The position numbers and the translations under genes are program-made. The notes beneath the pieces were generated by a model. That model worked only from the letters and a program-made list of their open reading frames with translations. It was not told the origin of the DNA and ran no database searches. Shown one piece after another: positions 40,416 to 51,159 of a stretch of 56,098 nt of DNA. Each line of letters opens with the position of its first letter. Positions within the stretch are counted from its first letter, which is position 1. Source of the DNA: Sphaerobacter sp. (GTDB lineage Bacteria; Chloroflexota; Chloroflexia; Thermomicrobiales; Thermomicrobiaceae). The stretch is from positions 1 to 56,098 of the forward strand of contig JASBVL010000076.1 in NCBI GenBank assembly GCA_029961075.1, written 5' to 3'.

Positions 40416-40553
40416 CGGCCATCGTGACCGAGCACGGGGTGCTGGAGCCTCCATACCGCGATGCGATTCGCGCCGCCCTCTCCCCGACGTGCAGATCCGA
40501 CGCCGCGGGGTAGACTGTAGTGACGTCGACGGCGCCGCGTCGAGGGTTGATGA

Positions 40554-41852
<1,299 letters not shown>

Positions 41853-41855
41853 GCG

Positions 41856-41882
41856 GGCGCCGGGGCAACCCGCCCCGGCGCC
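41856..41882 (+). terminator. Strong hairpin between ahcY and metK
   Basis: A perfect 11-bp stem (GGCGCCGGGGC / GCCCCGGCGCC) with loop aaccc and no U-tract. It starts a few bases after the ahcY stop. Either partial termination or mRNA stabilisation inside the operon is possible. Confidence 0.45.
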
Positions 41883-41917
41883 GGCGGCCGGCTCGCGCAC
41901 TAGCGGAAGGGTAACCA

Positions 41918-43149
<1,232 letters not shown>

Positions 43150-43153
<4 letters not shown>

Positions 43154-44121
43154 GGCGGGTGGCGACCGTGGCGCCGCGCGCGCTGATCACGGGCGCGACC
43201 GGTTTCGTCGGTCGCCATCTGGTTGCCTGGCTCCAGCAGGACACCGATTGGGAGATCGTGGCGCTGGGCACGCGGCGCGTGGAGGTCGCCCCGGGGCTCA
43301 CCTCCATCGCCTGCGATCTCACCGACCGGGCGGCCGTCGAGGCGGTGCTGGCCCGCTACCGCCCCGACTACGTCTTCCACCTTGCCGCCCGCACGTCCGT
43401 GCCCGAGGCCTTCGCTGCGCCTGAGGCCACGCTGATCAACAACGCCGTCTCGCAGATCACGCTGTTCGAGGCGATCCGCGCGCTGGGCCTGAACCCCGTC
43501 ATCCTGGTGGCCAGCTCCAGCGAGGTCTACGGCGCCGCGCCCGTGGACGACATGCCGCTCGATGAGGAGCAGCCGTTCCGCCCGATGAACCCGTACGCCG
43601 TCAGCAAGGTCGTCCAGGACCTGCTGGGGCTGCAGTACCACCTGAGTCACCGGATGCAGGTCGTCCGCGTCCGGCCGTTCAACCACATCGGGCCGGGCCA
43701 GAGCGACCGGTTCGTGGTGGCGAGCCTCGCGCGCCAGATCGCAGAGGCGGAGTTGGGGCTGGGCGAGCCCGTCGTCTGGGTGGGGAACCTGGATGCCCAG
43801 CGCGACTTCCTCGACGTGCGCGATGTGGTGCGGGCCTACCGGCTCGTGGCGCAGCCCGAGTTCGCGGGCGAGGTCTTCAACGTGGCGAGCGGCGTGCCGC
43901 GCTCGATCCGGGAGGTGCTCGAGGGTTTGGTGGCGCTGGCGCGGTGCCGGGTCGAGGTGCGGCAGGACCCCGCCCGCATGCGTCCGTCCGACATACCGGT
44001 GATATTCGGCAGCGCCGCGAAACTGCGTCTGAGTACCGGGTGGGAGTCGCGCATCCCGTTCGAGCGCTCGCTCGCCGATACGCTGGATGATTGGCGTGCC
44101 CGGGTGGCAGGCCGCGGCTAG
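43150..44121 (+). CDS. rmd: GDP-4-keto-6-deoxy-D-mannose reductase (Rmd-type SDR)
   Basis: 323-residue NAD(P)-dependent epimerase/reductase. Nucleotide fold T-G-A-T-G-F-V-G at about residues 13-20, active site S-S-S-E-V-Y-G and N-P-Y-A-V-S-K, then [10 protein letters not shown] and [11 protein letters not shown], which are typical of Rmd. It would reduce the Gmd product to GDP-D-rhamnose. I chose the GTG at 43150 because it overlaps the metK stop as GTGA; GTGs at 43159 and 43168 are alternatives. It appears co-transcribed with the SAM-cycle genes. Confidence 0.88.
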
Positions 44122-44315
44122 GGCGGGGTGGACCGGGGCGCCCGCGCCACGCGCGCGTCAAGGACGCCGTCGGCGAGCTGGATGGCAGCGTGGTCCGGTC
44201 CCAGGTGGAGCGCCCGCCCGAGCCGGGTGCCCTCGCGAAACCCGATCACCTGGCGGATGACGTAGGCCTCCTCCCCGTCGGTGACCCACGGTGCGTAGCC
44301 CAGCTCGACGATCAT
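44118..44315 (-). CDS. Small uncharacterised protein, 65 residues (tentative)
   Basis: It reads M-I-V-E-L-G-Y-A-P-W-V-T-D-G-E-E-A-Y, then V-I-G-F-R-E-G-T-R-L-G-R and H-A-A-I-Q-L-A-D-G. The composition looks like a real protein, unlike the Arg/Pro-rich shadow frames, and GGTGGGCGGCG precedes the ATG. The opposite strand lacks a better gene between 44122 and 44345. I do not recognise the family, and it may be a fragment. Confidence 0.4.
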   Translation of the reverse strand: MIVELGYAPWVTDGEEAYVIRQVIGFREGTRLGRALHLGPDHAAIQLADGVLDARVARAPRSTPP

Positions 44316-44345
44316 CGCCGCCCACCGTACGACGGCGGCCGAGCA

Positions 44346-45236
44346 ATGCGGATCTTCGGCTTCCTGGGCCCGAATGGTGCCGGCAAATCGACCACCATCG
44401 GCGTCCTCTGCACGCTCCTGCGGCCGAGCGCGGGGCAGGTGCGGGTCGCCGGGCTCGACCCCACGGTCGACCCGGACGGCGTGCGCCGCGCCATCGGCAT
44501 CATCTTCCAGGACCCGAGCCTCGACGCCCAGCTCACCGCGCTCGAGAACCTGGCGTTCCATGCCCGGGTCTACCACCTGCCCGGCGAGGTCTGGCGGCCC
44601 CGGGCCGAGCGCCTGCTGCGCATAGTCGACCTCTGGGACCGCCGCAACGACGTGGTCAAGACCTTCTCCGGCGACATGAAGCGCCGCCTGGAGATCGCCC
44701 GCGGGCTGCTGCACCAGCCGCGCGTGCTCTTCCTCGACGAGCCGACCATCGGCCTCGACCCGCAGACCCGGGAGCACATCTGGTCCTATCTCGAGCAGCT
44801 CCGCGCCGAGACCGGCACCACCCTGTTCCTCACCACGCACTACATGGACGAGGCCGAGCGCTGCGACCGCATCGCCATCATCGACCACGGGCAGATCGTG
44901 GCGCTCGATACCCCGGACGGCCTGAAGTCGCGCGTCGGCGGTGACGTCATCACGCTGCGCACCCGCGACAACGCGCGGGCCGCCGCGCTGATCCGCGAGC
45001 GCTTCGCGCTCGACACCGCGCACCTCGACGGGACGCTGCGGCTGGAGGTGACGGACGGCGAGGCCTTCATCCCGCGCCTAGTGGCCGGCCTCGACGTGCC
45101 GATCGAGACGATCAGCCTGCGCCGCCCGAGCCTCGACGACGTCTTCATCCGACTGACCGGCCGGGCCATGCGCGACGAAGAGGTCAGCGGCATCGACCGC
45201 ATGCGCGCGCATATGCGTGCCCGCTGGAGGAGGTGA
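44346..45236 (+). CDS. ABC transporter ATPase (DrrA-like), N-terminus missing
   Basis: 296 residues. It begins directly at M-R-I-F-G-F-L-G-P-N-G-A-G-K-S-T-T (Walker A); relatives have about 30 residues before this, carrying the aromatic A-loop that stacks on adenine. The rest is intact: Q-loop I-F-Q-D-P-S, the signature region S-G-D-M-K-R-R-L-E (a variant of L-S-G-G), Walker B V-L-F-L-D-E-P-T, H-loop T-T-H-Y-M-D-E-A, and the C-terminal DrrA-type domain. Upstream frames contain no missing piece. The permease follows at once. ATP binding may be impaired, or the gene is broken. Confidence 0.85.
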   Translation: MRIFGFLGPNGAGKSTTIGVLCTLLRPSAGQVRVAGLDPTVDPDGVRRAIGIIFQDPSLDAQLTALENLAFHARVYHLPGEVWRPRAERLLRIVDLWDRRNDVVKTFSGDMKRRLEIARGLLHQPRVLFLDEPTIGLDPQTREHIWSYLEQLRAETGTTLFLTTHYMDEAERCDRIAIIDHGQIVALDTPDGLKSRVGGDVITLRTRDNARAAALIRERFALDTAHLDGTLRLEVTDGEAFIPRLVAGLDVPIETISLRRPSLDDVFIRLTGRAMRDEEVSGIDRMRAHMRARWRR

Positions 45237-45241
45237 GCGCC

Positions 45242-46087
45242 ATGACGAGCCGCACCGTCGCTGTCGAGCACCGCTCGCCGCGCGCACCAGGCCGGGTGAC
45301 GGCCGCCCTGGACGGCATCGTCACGCTCTGGTACCGCGACCTGCTGCGCTTCTTCCGCGACCGCAGCCGCATCGTCGGCAGCTTCGCCCAGCCCCTCCTC
45401 TACCTCTTCATCTTCGGGAGCGGGCTCTCCGCGTCGATGGGGCGGCTCGGCGGCGCGGGCCTCAGCTACGTCCAGTTCATCTTCCCCGGCATCGTCTCCA
45501 TGACCGTCCTGTTCACCGCCATCTTCAGCGCGGTGTCGATCATCTGGGACCGGGAGTTCGGCTTCCTCAAGGAGATACTGGTCGCCCCGATCCCCCGCTG
45601 GTCGCTGGCGGTCGGCAAGGCCCTGGGCCGCAGCACCACCGCGATGCTCCAGGGTGTGCTGATGCTCAGCTTCGCCCCGCTGGTCGGCGTGTCGCTCGCG
45701 CCGCGCCTGGTGCTGGCACTGCTGCCGCTCATCTTCCTCACCGCCTTCGCCCTCAGCTCGCTCGGGCTGCTGGTCGCCGCTCGCATGCGCAGCCTGGAGG
45801 GCTTCCAACTGGTGATGAACTTCCTGATGATGCCGATCTTTTTCCTCTCCGGCGCCCTCTTCCCGCTGAACAATCTGCCCGGCTGGCTGACCGTCTTCAC
45901 CCGGCTGGACCCGGCGGCCTACGGCGTCGACGCCATCCGGCACGTCACCCTCCCCGGGGCCGGTCCCGCGCTCGGCCTGACGCTGTTCGGCCACCCGATG
46001 ACGCCGCTGACCGACGCCCTCGTCGTGCTGGCGTTCGGCGCGCTGATGATCGCGCTCGCCGTGCGCGCCTTCCAGACGCAGGAGTAG
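45242..46087 (+). CDS. ABC-2 type permease (DrrB-like)
   Basis: 281 residues with six hydrophobic segments from about residue 40 to the end. ABC-2 marks are G-S-G-L-S, Y-V-Q-F-I-F-P-G-I-V, W-D-R-E-F-G-F-L-K-E-I-L-V-A-P-I-P-R and F-F-L-S-G-A-L-F-P-L. GGAGG overlaps the ATPase stop, so the two are coupled. It would form a drug or lipid exporter with the ATPase. Confidence 0.92.
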   Translation: MTSRTVAVEHRSPRAPGRVTAALDGIVTLWYRDLLRFFRDRSRIVGSFAQPLLYLFIFGSGLSASMGRLGGAGLSYVQFIFPGIVSMTVLFTAIFSAVSIIWDREFGFLKEILVAPIPRWSLAVGKALGRSTTAMLQGVLMLSFAPLVGVSLAPRLVLALLPLIFLTAFALSSLGLLVAARMRSLEGFQLVMNFLMMPIFFLSGALFPLNNLPGWLTVFTRLDPAAYGVDAIRHVTLPGAGPALGLTLFGHPMTPLTDALVVLAFGALMIALAVRAFQTQE

Positions 46088-46202
46088 CGACCGCGCCAGC
46101 TCTTGCCACACGGGCGGGCGTCTGCTACGCTGCGGCCAACGGATCGGATCGGAAACGGCATACCTTGCGGCGGGCCGGAGCAGGCACGGCGAGGAGCGCG
46201 GA

Positions 46203-46658
46203 GTGCTGCTGGACTCACGGCTATGGCTGCTCGTCGGCTTCAGCATAGCCATGCTCTTCACCATCGAGGCGATCGAGGAGTCCATCGATGGTCCCTGGCC
46301 GCAGCTCCGCCGGCCGGCCAATGGGTGGGGCGCCGTCAGTCCGACGCACAGCCTGTGGATGGCGGTCGCCCTGGTCATGCTCCCGGGGCTGGTGCTGGCC
46401 ATCCTGAACCTCGCCATCCTGCTGGCCGAGGATCTGCCGTACAGTAGCGCCCAGCTCCTCGGCACGATCTTCGTCGTCATCGGCTGGCTGGTCTACCTCG
46501 CCACCACGACCGACCTGGGCGGCCTCGGCGCCTACCTGCACGAGGTCGGCCTCGTCGCGCCGCTGGCCCTGCTCGTCGTCCTCGGCATCGGCGATCTCCT
46601 GCTCCTGATCGCGCTCCTCGACATCTTCCCGACCGACCTGCCGGCGCTGCTGCGCTGA
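46203..46658 (+). CDS. Membrane protein, unknown function
   Basis: 151 residues with four hydrophobic segments (about 6-22, 50-74, 83-101, 112-140) and a polar loop at 25-48 (D-G-P-W-P-Q-L-R-R-P). The GTG start has GAGGAG upstream. It could be an accessory of the ABC exporter 115 bases upstream, but nothing in the sequence proves that. Confidence 0.72.
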   Translation: MLLDSRLWLLVGFSIAMLFTIEAIEESIDGPWPQLRRPANGWGAVSPTHSLWMAVALVMLPGLVLAILNLAILLAEDLPYSSAQLLGTIFVVIGWLVYLATTTDLGGLGAYLHEVGLVAPLALLVVLGIGDLLLLIALLDIFPTDLPALLR

Positions 46659-46680
46659 GCCCGACGCCGGGAACAGGAGT

Positions 46681-46705
46681 GCCGGCGCCCGGGAAGGGCG
46701 CCGGC
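46681..46705 (+). terminator. Hairpin after the membrane protein gene
   Basis: A perfect 10-bp stem, GCCGGCGCCC / GGGCGCCGGC, loop gggaa, with no U-tract. Confidence 0.5.
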
Positions 46706-46763
46706 GGCGCCAGGGGACGGGAGGAGGGGCGCGGCGCCCCGGTGCGGCGCCGCGGGGGAGACA

Positions 46764-46988
46764 CTAGGTGGTCTGCGCCCGGGTCACGCGACGCTCGCCC
46801 CGCTCGGGCAGGCGGAGCGCCGGATCGAGCCACCGCGCCAGGGCAACCAACGCGCGCGCCACCGGCGCCCGAATCGGCCGCTTCGGCACCAGGCCGGCCT
46901 CGCGCAGCCGCCCGAACGCCGCCCGCTCCTGCTGGGCCTCGGCCACGCGCTGCTTCGCGATTCTTCCGTGTGAGTAGAGGTCGAACAC
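46764..46988 (-). CDS. Small basic protein, 74 residues
   Basis: It starts M-F-D-L-Y-S-H-G-R-I-A-K-Q-R-V-A-E-A-Q-Q-E-R-A and continues with K-R-P-I-R-A-P-V-A-R-A-L-V-A-L-A-R-W-L. The N-terminal half is a likely amphipathic helix and the rest is Arg-rich. The GTG start has CGGGAG upstream. The family is unknown. Three TACGTA palindromes lie between it and the large LuxR-type gene, whose stop is 180 bases upstream. Confidence 0.6.
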   Translation of the reverse strand: MFDLYSHGRIAKQRVAEAQQERAAFGRLREAGLVPKRPIRAPVARALVALARWLDPALRLPERGERRVTRAQTT

Positions 46989-47115
46989 TGTCTGCTCCCG
47001 GCTACGATCGCCAACCCGTCTGCTACGCTCTCCACTCTACGCGGCTGGCGCGCCGGGCACATCGCGCGAACTACGCAATCGCGACGGCCCCGACGCGGGC
47101 GGCGCTGCGCGCGCG

Positions 47116-47153
47116 ACTACGTAGAACTACGTAGCCGTTTGGCTGCATACGTA
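47116..47153. promoter_or_regulatory. Cluster of TACGTA palindromes
   Basis: CTACGTAG occurs at 47117-47124 and 47127-47134, exactly 10 bases apart (one helical turn). A third TACGTA is at 47148-47153. Tandem in-phase palindromes suggest a dimeric regulator site. The adjacent LuxR-type HTH protein is the obvious candidate; this is inference. Confidence 0.45.
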
Positions 47154-47168
47154 CGCGGGGTACTGGCG

Positions 47169-50111
47169 CTACCAGAGGTGGTGCTCGAGGGCGAAGCGGG
47201 TGGCCGCGGCGCGGGAGGAGACACCGAGCTTGTGGTAGATCGAGCGCAGGTGCTGGCTGACCGTCCGCGGGCTGAGGAAGAGGCGCGCGGCGACCTGCGC
47301 GTCGGTCAGGCCCTCCGCCACCAGCCGCAGCACCTCAACCTCGCGGGGCGTCAGGCCGGCCGGATAGACCCGGTCCGCCGCGCGGGATGCGGTGAGCCGG
47401 GCGGCGAGCTCGCGCGCCCGGGCCAAGGCCGGGGCCGCCCCGAGCGGCTCGAGGATCGCGCAGGCGGCGCCGAGGAGCTCCCGCGCCTCGGCCCGCTGCC
47501 GCACCGCCGCCCGCTGCTCGGCCAGCGCCAGCAGGGTCAGGGCCTGCTCGTAGCGGGCGGCGCAGGCGTTGGCCAGGGTCAGGGCGGCGTCGAGGTGGGA
47601 GCGGGCCTCATCGTGACGCTGCGCCGCGGTGTCGAGGGCGCCCAGCAGGCGGTGAGCGCGCAGCAGCGCCAGCGGCTGGCGCGGCTCGCTGGCTGCCTCC
47701 AGGGCCCCGGCGGCGCGCCGGCGCGCCGCGGCGAGGTCACCCGCGGCGCGGTAGTACGCGGCCCAGGCCAGGTGGCCGTCGGCGCGCCCGAGCACGGCAT
47801 CGCTCCAGGCCAGCCAGCGGTCGTGGGACTCCAGCCACGCCCGCGCCGTCGGCAGATCGCCGGCATCGAGCGCCAGCGCCGCCGCCAGGCGCTGAATCGG
47901 GAGGGTGTCGAGCAGAATCGCGTCGCCCGGCTCCGCGGCGAGGCCGGCCGGGAGCTGCTCCCGCACCAGCCGCCAGGCCAGCTCCGGATCTCCCTGGTCG
48001 CGTGCCAGCGCGGCCAGGACGCTGCGGGCGAAGGGCCGCCAGCCGGTCCGGACGTCGGTGGCGAGCGCCGCCTGCGCCAGGCGGCGGGCTTCGTCCCACG
48101 CGCCCTGCAGCACCAGCAGCGGCAGCCACACGAAGCGGGGCGGCAGCGCCTCGCCGACCACCGCGCCGGCGCGCGCCCAGGCCGCCTCGGCCTCGCGCGC
48201 CAGCCGCTCGCGCTCGGCCAGGTCGTCGGCGTGGTACGGCAGCACCACCTCGTAGAGCTCCAGCAGCAGGGCCTGGCCCACCTGATAGTGATGCTCCACG
48301 GCGCGGTAGGCCGCGATCGCCTCGGCGCAGGCCCGCCGCGCCGCGTCGGGGCGCCCGAGCACGGCGGAGGCGCTCGCCACCCCGCGCCAGGCGTTGGCGT
48401 AGCCCGAGGTGCCCAGCCCCTGCGGAGGCACCTGCGCCACCGCGCGCGGGCCGAGGGCCAGCGCGTCCGCGCAGCGGCCCGAGAGCGCCAGCCAGTTCAC
48501 CAGCGCGCCCCGGTAGTGGTACTCATCCGCCGGGTCACCGACGCGCACGAGCTGCTCGCGCAGCCGCGCCCGCTGGTCGGGGTCCAGCGCGTCGATCGCC
48601 GCGATCCCGTCCTCCAGGTTCTCCAACCCGCCGCGGATGTCGCCCACCACGCAGCGCAGGCTGCCCCGGAAGCAGCCGAAATAGGCCACCAGCGGCTGGT
48701 CGCCCGCCGCGGCCGCCAGGGCGATGGCGTCGTCGAGGTAGGCCAGCGCCTGGCGCGGGTCGGCGTAGCGCCGCATGCGCGCCACCCGGTAGAGCAGCAG
48801 GGCCTGCTCGCCGGGCGGCGCCCCCTGGGCCTCCAGCAGCTGCAGGGCGGCGTCGAAGCGCTCGCCCGCCGTGAGCAGCGCGTAGGCCCGCTGCGCCTGA
48901 TCCCCGGCCCGGATCAGCCACTCGGCCGCCCGCGGGTCGCCCGCCCGCAGCAGGTGATAGGCGACGGCGTGCGGGCCGGGCTGCGGCATCTCCATCAGCG
49001 CCGCGGCGACCCGGCGATGCCAGAGCCGCCGCCGGGGCGGCAGCAGCCCGTCGTAGAGCGTCTCCCGGATCAGCGCGTGCGCGAAGCGGACCGCCGTGCC
49101 GTCGGCGGGCGTCTCCAGCAGGTGCGCCTCGACCGCCGCCTCGACCACGTCGAGCAGCGTCTCCTCCCCGGCCCCGGCGACCGCCCCCCAGAGACCGAGC
49201 GGCACCTCCTGCCCGATGACCGCCGCGACCGACAGCAGGTGGCGCGCGTCCTCGCCCAGCCGTGCCAGGCGCCCCTCGATCACCTGCCGCAGCAGCGTCG
49301 GCACCCGCACCTGGGCCAGATCGCCGAGCGTCCAGCCCGACGCCGCGGGCCGCAGCAGGTGCTCATCCTCGAGGGTGCAGAGCAGCTCCCGGATGTAGAG
49401 CGGGTTGCCCCGCGCGCACGCCTCCAGGTAGTCCATCAGGCGCGACTCCGCCTCGCCCGGCAGTTGGTAGCGGGCGGCGATCAGCGCCTGCACGTCGGCG
49501 GGCTCGAGCCGGCGCAGCTCGATGCGGAGCGCGCCCGCCTCCCGCACGAGGAGGGGCAGCAGCGGGAAGAGCGGATGGCGGCGCGTCACCTCCTCGTCGC
49601 GGTACGTCACGAGGAGGAGCAGCGGCTCGGTCGCCCCGCCACGCGCCACGAAGCGCAGCAGGTCCAGGCTCCCGGCGTCGGCCCAGTGCAGGTCCTCCAG
49701 CAGCAGCACCAGCGGCTGGCGCGCCGCCAGGTCGCGCAGCCAGTCCCGCATCTGGGCGAAGAGGGCCAACTGGCTGGCCGTGCGGGCGACCGTCTCCTCG
49801 AAGGGCGGCATGGGCGCGTCCAGCAGCGCCGCGCCCCGGTCGACGAGCTCGGCCCAGGGCCCGTAGGGCGGGGTCTCGGTGAGGTCGTAGCAGTGGCTGA
49901 CCAGGACGAGCGCGCCCTGCTCCCGCGCCTCCTGGCACAGGCGCCGGGCCAAAGCCGTCTTGCCGATCCCGGCCTCGCCGCTGATCAGCACCAGGCGCCC
50001 GCGCCCGCTCAGGGCATCGGCCAGCGCCGCGCGGAGGCTCGCCTGCTCACTGGCCCGCCCCACCAGCAACGGGGGATCTTCATCGGGCGGGTAGAGGGGT
50101 CGCACCGCCAT
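47169..50111 (-). CDS. Large LuxR-family regulator with AAA ATPase (MalT/LAL-like)
   Basis: 980 residues. N-terminal STAND-type ATPase: L-V-G-R-A-S-E, Walker A I-S-G-E-A-G-I-G-K-T (43-52), Walker B V-L-L-L-E-D-L-H-W-A-D near 135. The middle (about 380-900) is an array of Ala/Leu-rich helical TPR-like repeats, the usual signal-sensing scaffold. The C-terminus (about 915-975) is a LuxR/GerE HTH: L-T-P-R-E-V-E-V-L-R-L-V-A-E-G, S-P-R-T-V-S-Q-H-L-R-S-I-Y-H-K-L-G-V. It would bind ATP and an unknown inducer, oligomerise and activate nearby promoters. The gene stands alone. A long antisense frame is a composition shadow. Confidence 0.92.
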   Translation of the reverse strand: MAVRPLYPPDEDPPLLVGRASEQASLRAALADALSGRGRLVLISGEAGIGKTALARRLCQEAREQGALVLVSHCYDLTETPPYGPWAELVDRGAALLDAPMPPFEETVARTASQLALFAQMRDWLRDLAARQPLVLLLEDLHWADAGSLDLLRFVARGGATEPLLLLVTYRDEEVTRRHPLFPLLPLLVREAGALRIELRRLEPADVQALIAARYQLPGEAESRLMDYLEACARGNPLYIRELLCTLEDEHLLRPAASGWTLGDLAQVRVPTLLRQVIEGRLARLGEDARHLLSVAAVIGQEVPLGLWGAVAGAGEETLLDVVEAAVEAHLLETPADGTAVRFAHALIRETLYDGLLPPRRRLWHRRVAAALMEMPQPGPHAVAYHLLRAGDPRAAEWLIRAGDQAQRAYALLTAGERFDAALQLLEAQGAPPGEQALLLYRVARMRRYADPRQALAYLDDAIALAAAAGDQPLVAYFGCFRGSLRCVVGDIRGGLENLEDGIAAIDALDPDQRARLREQLVRVGDPADEYHYRGALVNWLALSGRCADALALGPRAVAQVPPQGLGTSGYANAWRGVASASAVLGRPDAARRACAEAIAAYRAVEHHYQVGQALLLELYEVVLPYHADDLAERERLAREAEAAWARAGAVVGEALPPRFVWLPLLVLQGAWDEARRLAQAALATDVRTGWRPFARSVLAALARDQGDPELAWRLVREQLPAGLAAEPGDAILLDTLPIQRLAAALALDAGDLPTARAWLESHDRWLAWSDAVLGRADGHLAWAAYYRAAGDLAAARRRAAGALEAASEPRQPLALLRAHRLLGALDTAAQRHDEARSHLDAALTLANACAARYEQALTLLALAEQRAAVRQRAEARELLGAACAILEPLGAAPALARARELAARLTASRAADRVYPAGLTPREVEVLRLVAEGLTDAQVAARLFLSPRTVSQHLRSIYHKLGVSSRAAATRFALEHHLW

Positions 50112-50261
50112 CGTGGTGTCCCGACATCACCCGTGTCCATCGCGGCAGCCCGCGGGACATGTCGCTCATCTGTTCGAGTATAGCACGCCCCGGAAACCGA
50201 GACGGCCGCAGCCGCAAGAATCGGGCACGCCTCGCCGGTGCCTGGGGCTTTCGCCCGCGGG

Positions 50262-50954
50262 CTAGTCGCCGGTGGCCTCGGTCGCCAGGCGGTGGTTGAG
50301 GGAGGCCGCGGCGTGCCCGTCGGGCTGGTCGCCGTTGTCGAGGTAGTAGGTGAGGCTCTGCAGGGCGCTGATCGGGTCGATCTCGCGCACCCAGACCGAC
50401 GGCGGGACCTTCAGGATCACCGGCGCGTAGTTCAGGATCGCCCGTACCCCACCGGCGATCATCCGGTCGGCCACGTTCTGCGCGGCCGCGGCCGGGACGG
50501 CCACGATGCCGATCTTGATGCCCATCTCCTGGATGACCCGGGTCAGCTCGGTTTCGCTGAGGACCACGGTGCCGTTGACCTGCTGCCCGATGTGCTCCGG
50601 GTTGCGGGCGAAGATGGCCGCGATGCGGAAGGAGTTCGGCTCAAAGCCCCGGTAGTGGGCGATGGCCTGGCCCAGGTGGCCGAAGCCGGCCAGCGCCACG
50701 TCCCACTGGCGATCGAGGTGGAGGATATGGGCGATGGCCTCGGCCAGCCGGGCCACATCGTAGCCCTTGCCCTGCTTGCCGAACTTCCCGAAGTAGGAGA
50801 GATCCCGCCGAATCTGCGCGGCGGTGACGCCGATCCGCTCCCCCAGTTCCTCCGAGGAGACGCTGGTGATGCCCGCGTCGAGCATCTGCTTCAGCGTGCG
50901 CTCGTAGATCGGCAACCGCCGGATCACGATGTCGGGGATCTCACGTGGTCTCAT
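50262..50954 (-). CDS. rex: Redox-sensing repressor Rex
   Basis: 230 residues. Rex represses fermentation and respiration genes when NADH/NAD is low. N-terminal winged helix: P-I-Y-x-R-T-L-K, the recognition segment S-S-E-E-L-G-E-R-I-G-V-T-A-A-Q-I-R-R-D-L-S-Y-F-G-x-F-G-K-Q-G-K-G-Y. Rossmann domain: G-F-G-H-L-G-Q-A-I near residue 91. The C-terminal Y-Y-L-D helix is swapped in the dimer. The length is normal. NDH-2 and MDH in this window are sensible targets, but I did not find a clear Rex operator in front of them. Confidence 0.93.
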   Translation of the reverse strand: MRPREIPDIVIRRLPIYERTLKQMLDAGITSVSSEELGERIGVTAAQIRRDLSYFGKFGKQGKGYDVARLAEAIAHILHLDRQWDVALAGFGHLGQAIAHYRGFEPNSFRIAAIFARNPEHIGQQVNGTVVLSETELTRVIQEMGIKIGIVAVPAAAAQNVADRMIAGGVRAILNYAPVILKVPPSVWVREIDPISALQSLTYYLDNGDQPDGHAAASLNHRLATEATGD

Positions 50955-51099
50955 CCATCACGTCTCCAGGCCGAACGCGCTCGCGCGGGCGCGAGCAAGG
51001 TCGGACCGCTGCGGGGTACCTCGGTCGCCCGCGCCTGCCGCGCGCACGCGCGGGGCACCGACCGCGAACCCCTCGATCCGTCCGCTGAAAACCAGCTTA

Positions 51100-51129
51100 A
51101 TGCTACCATCCATGCGCAAAACGGGTCAA
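51100..51129 (-). promoter_or_regulatory. Predicted sigma70 promoter of rex
   Basis: Minus strand: TTGACC (51124-51129), 18-base spacer, TAGCAT (51100-51105). The leader is about 140 nt. Confidence 0.55.
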
Positions 51130-51159
51130 CGCGGCGTGGGGCGCGCGCCGTTCACCGCC

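Noticed and set aside
47139..50183. 1014-residue open frame on the plus strand
   Set aside because: It is a composition shadow of the LuxR-type gene: Arg/Gln/Gly/Pro-rich, with no domain and no ribosome binding site.
50112..51129. Rex operator near rex, ndh or mdh
   Set aside because: I looked for TTGTGAA-type half-sites in the promoter regions and saw none convincing.
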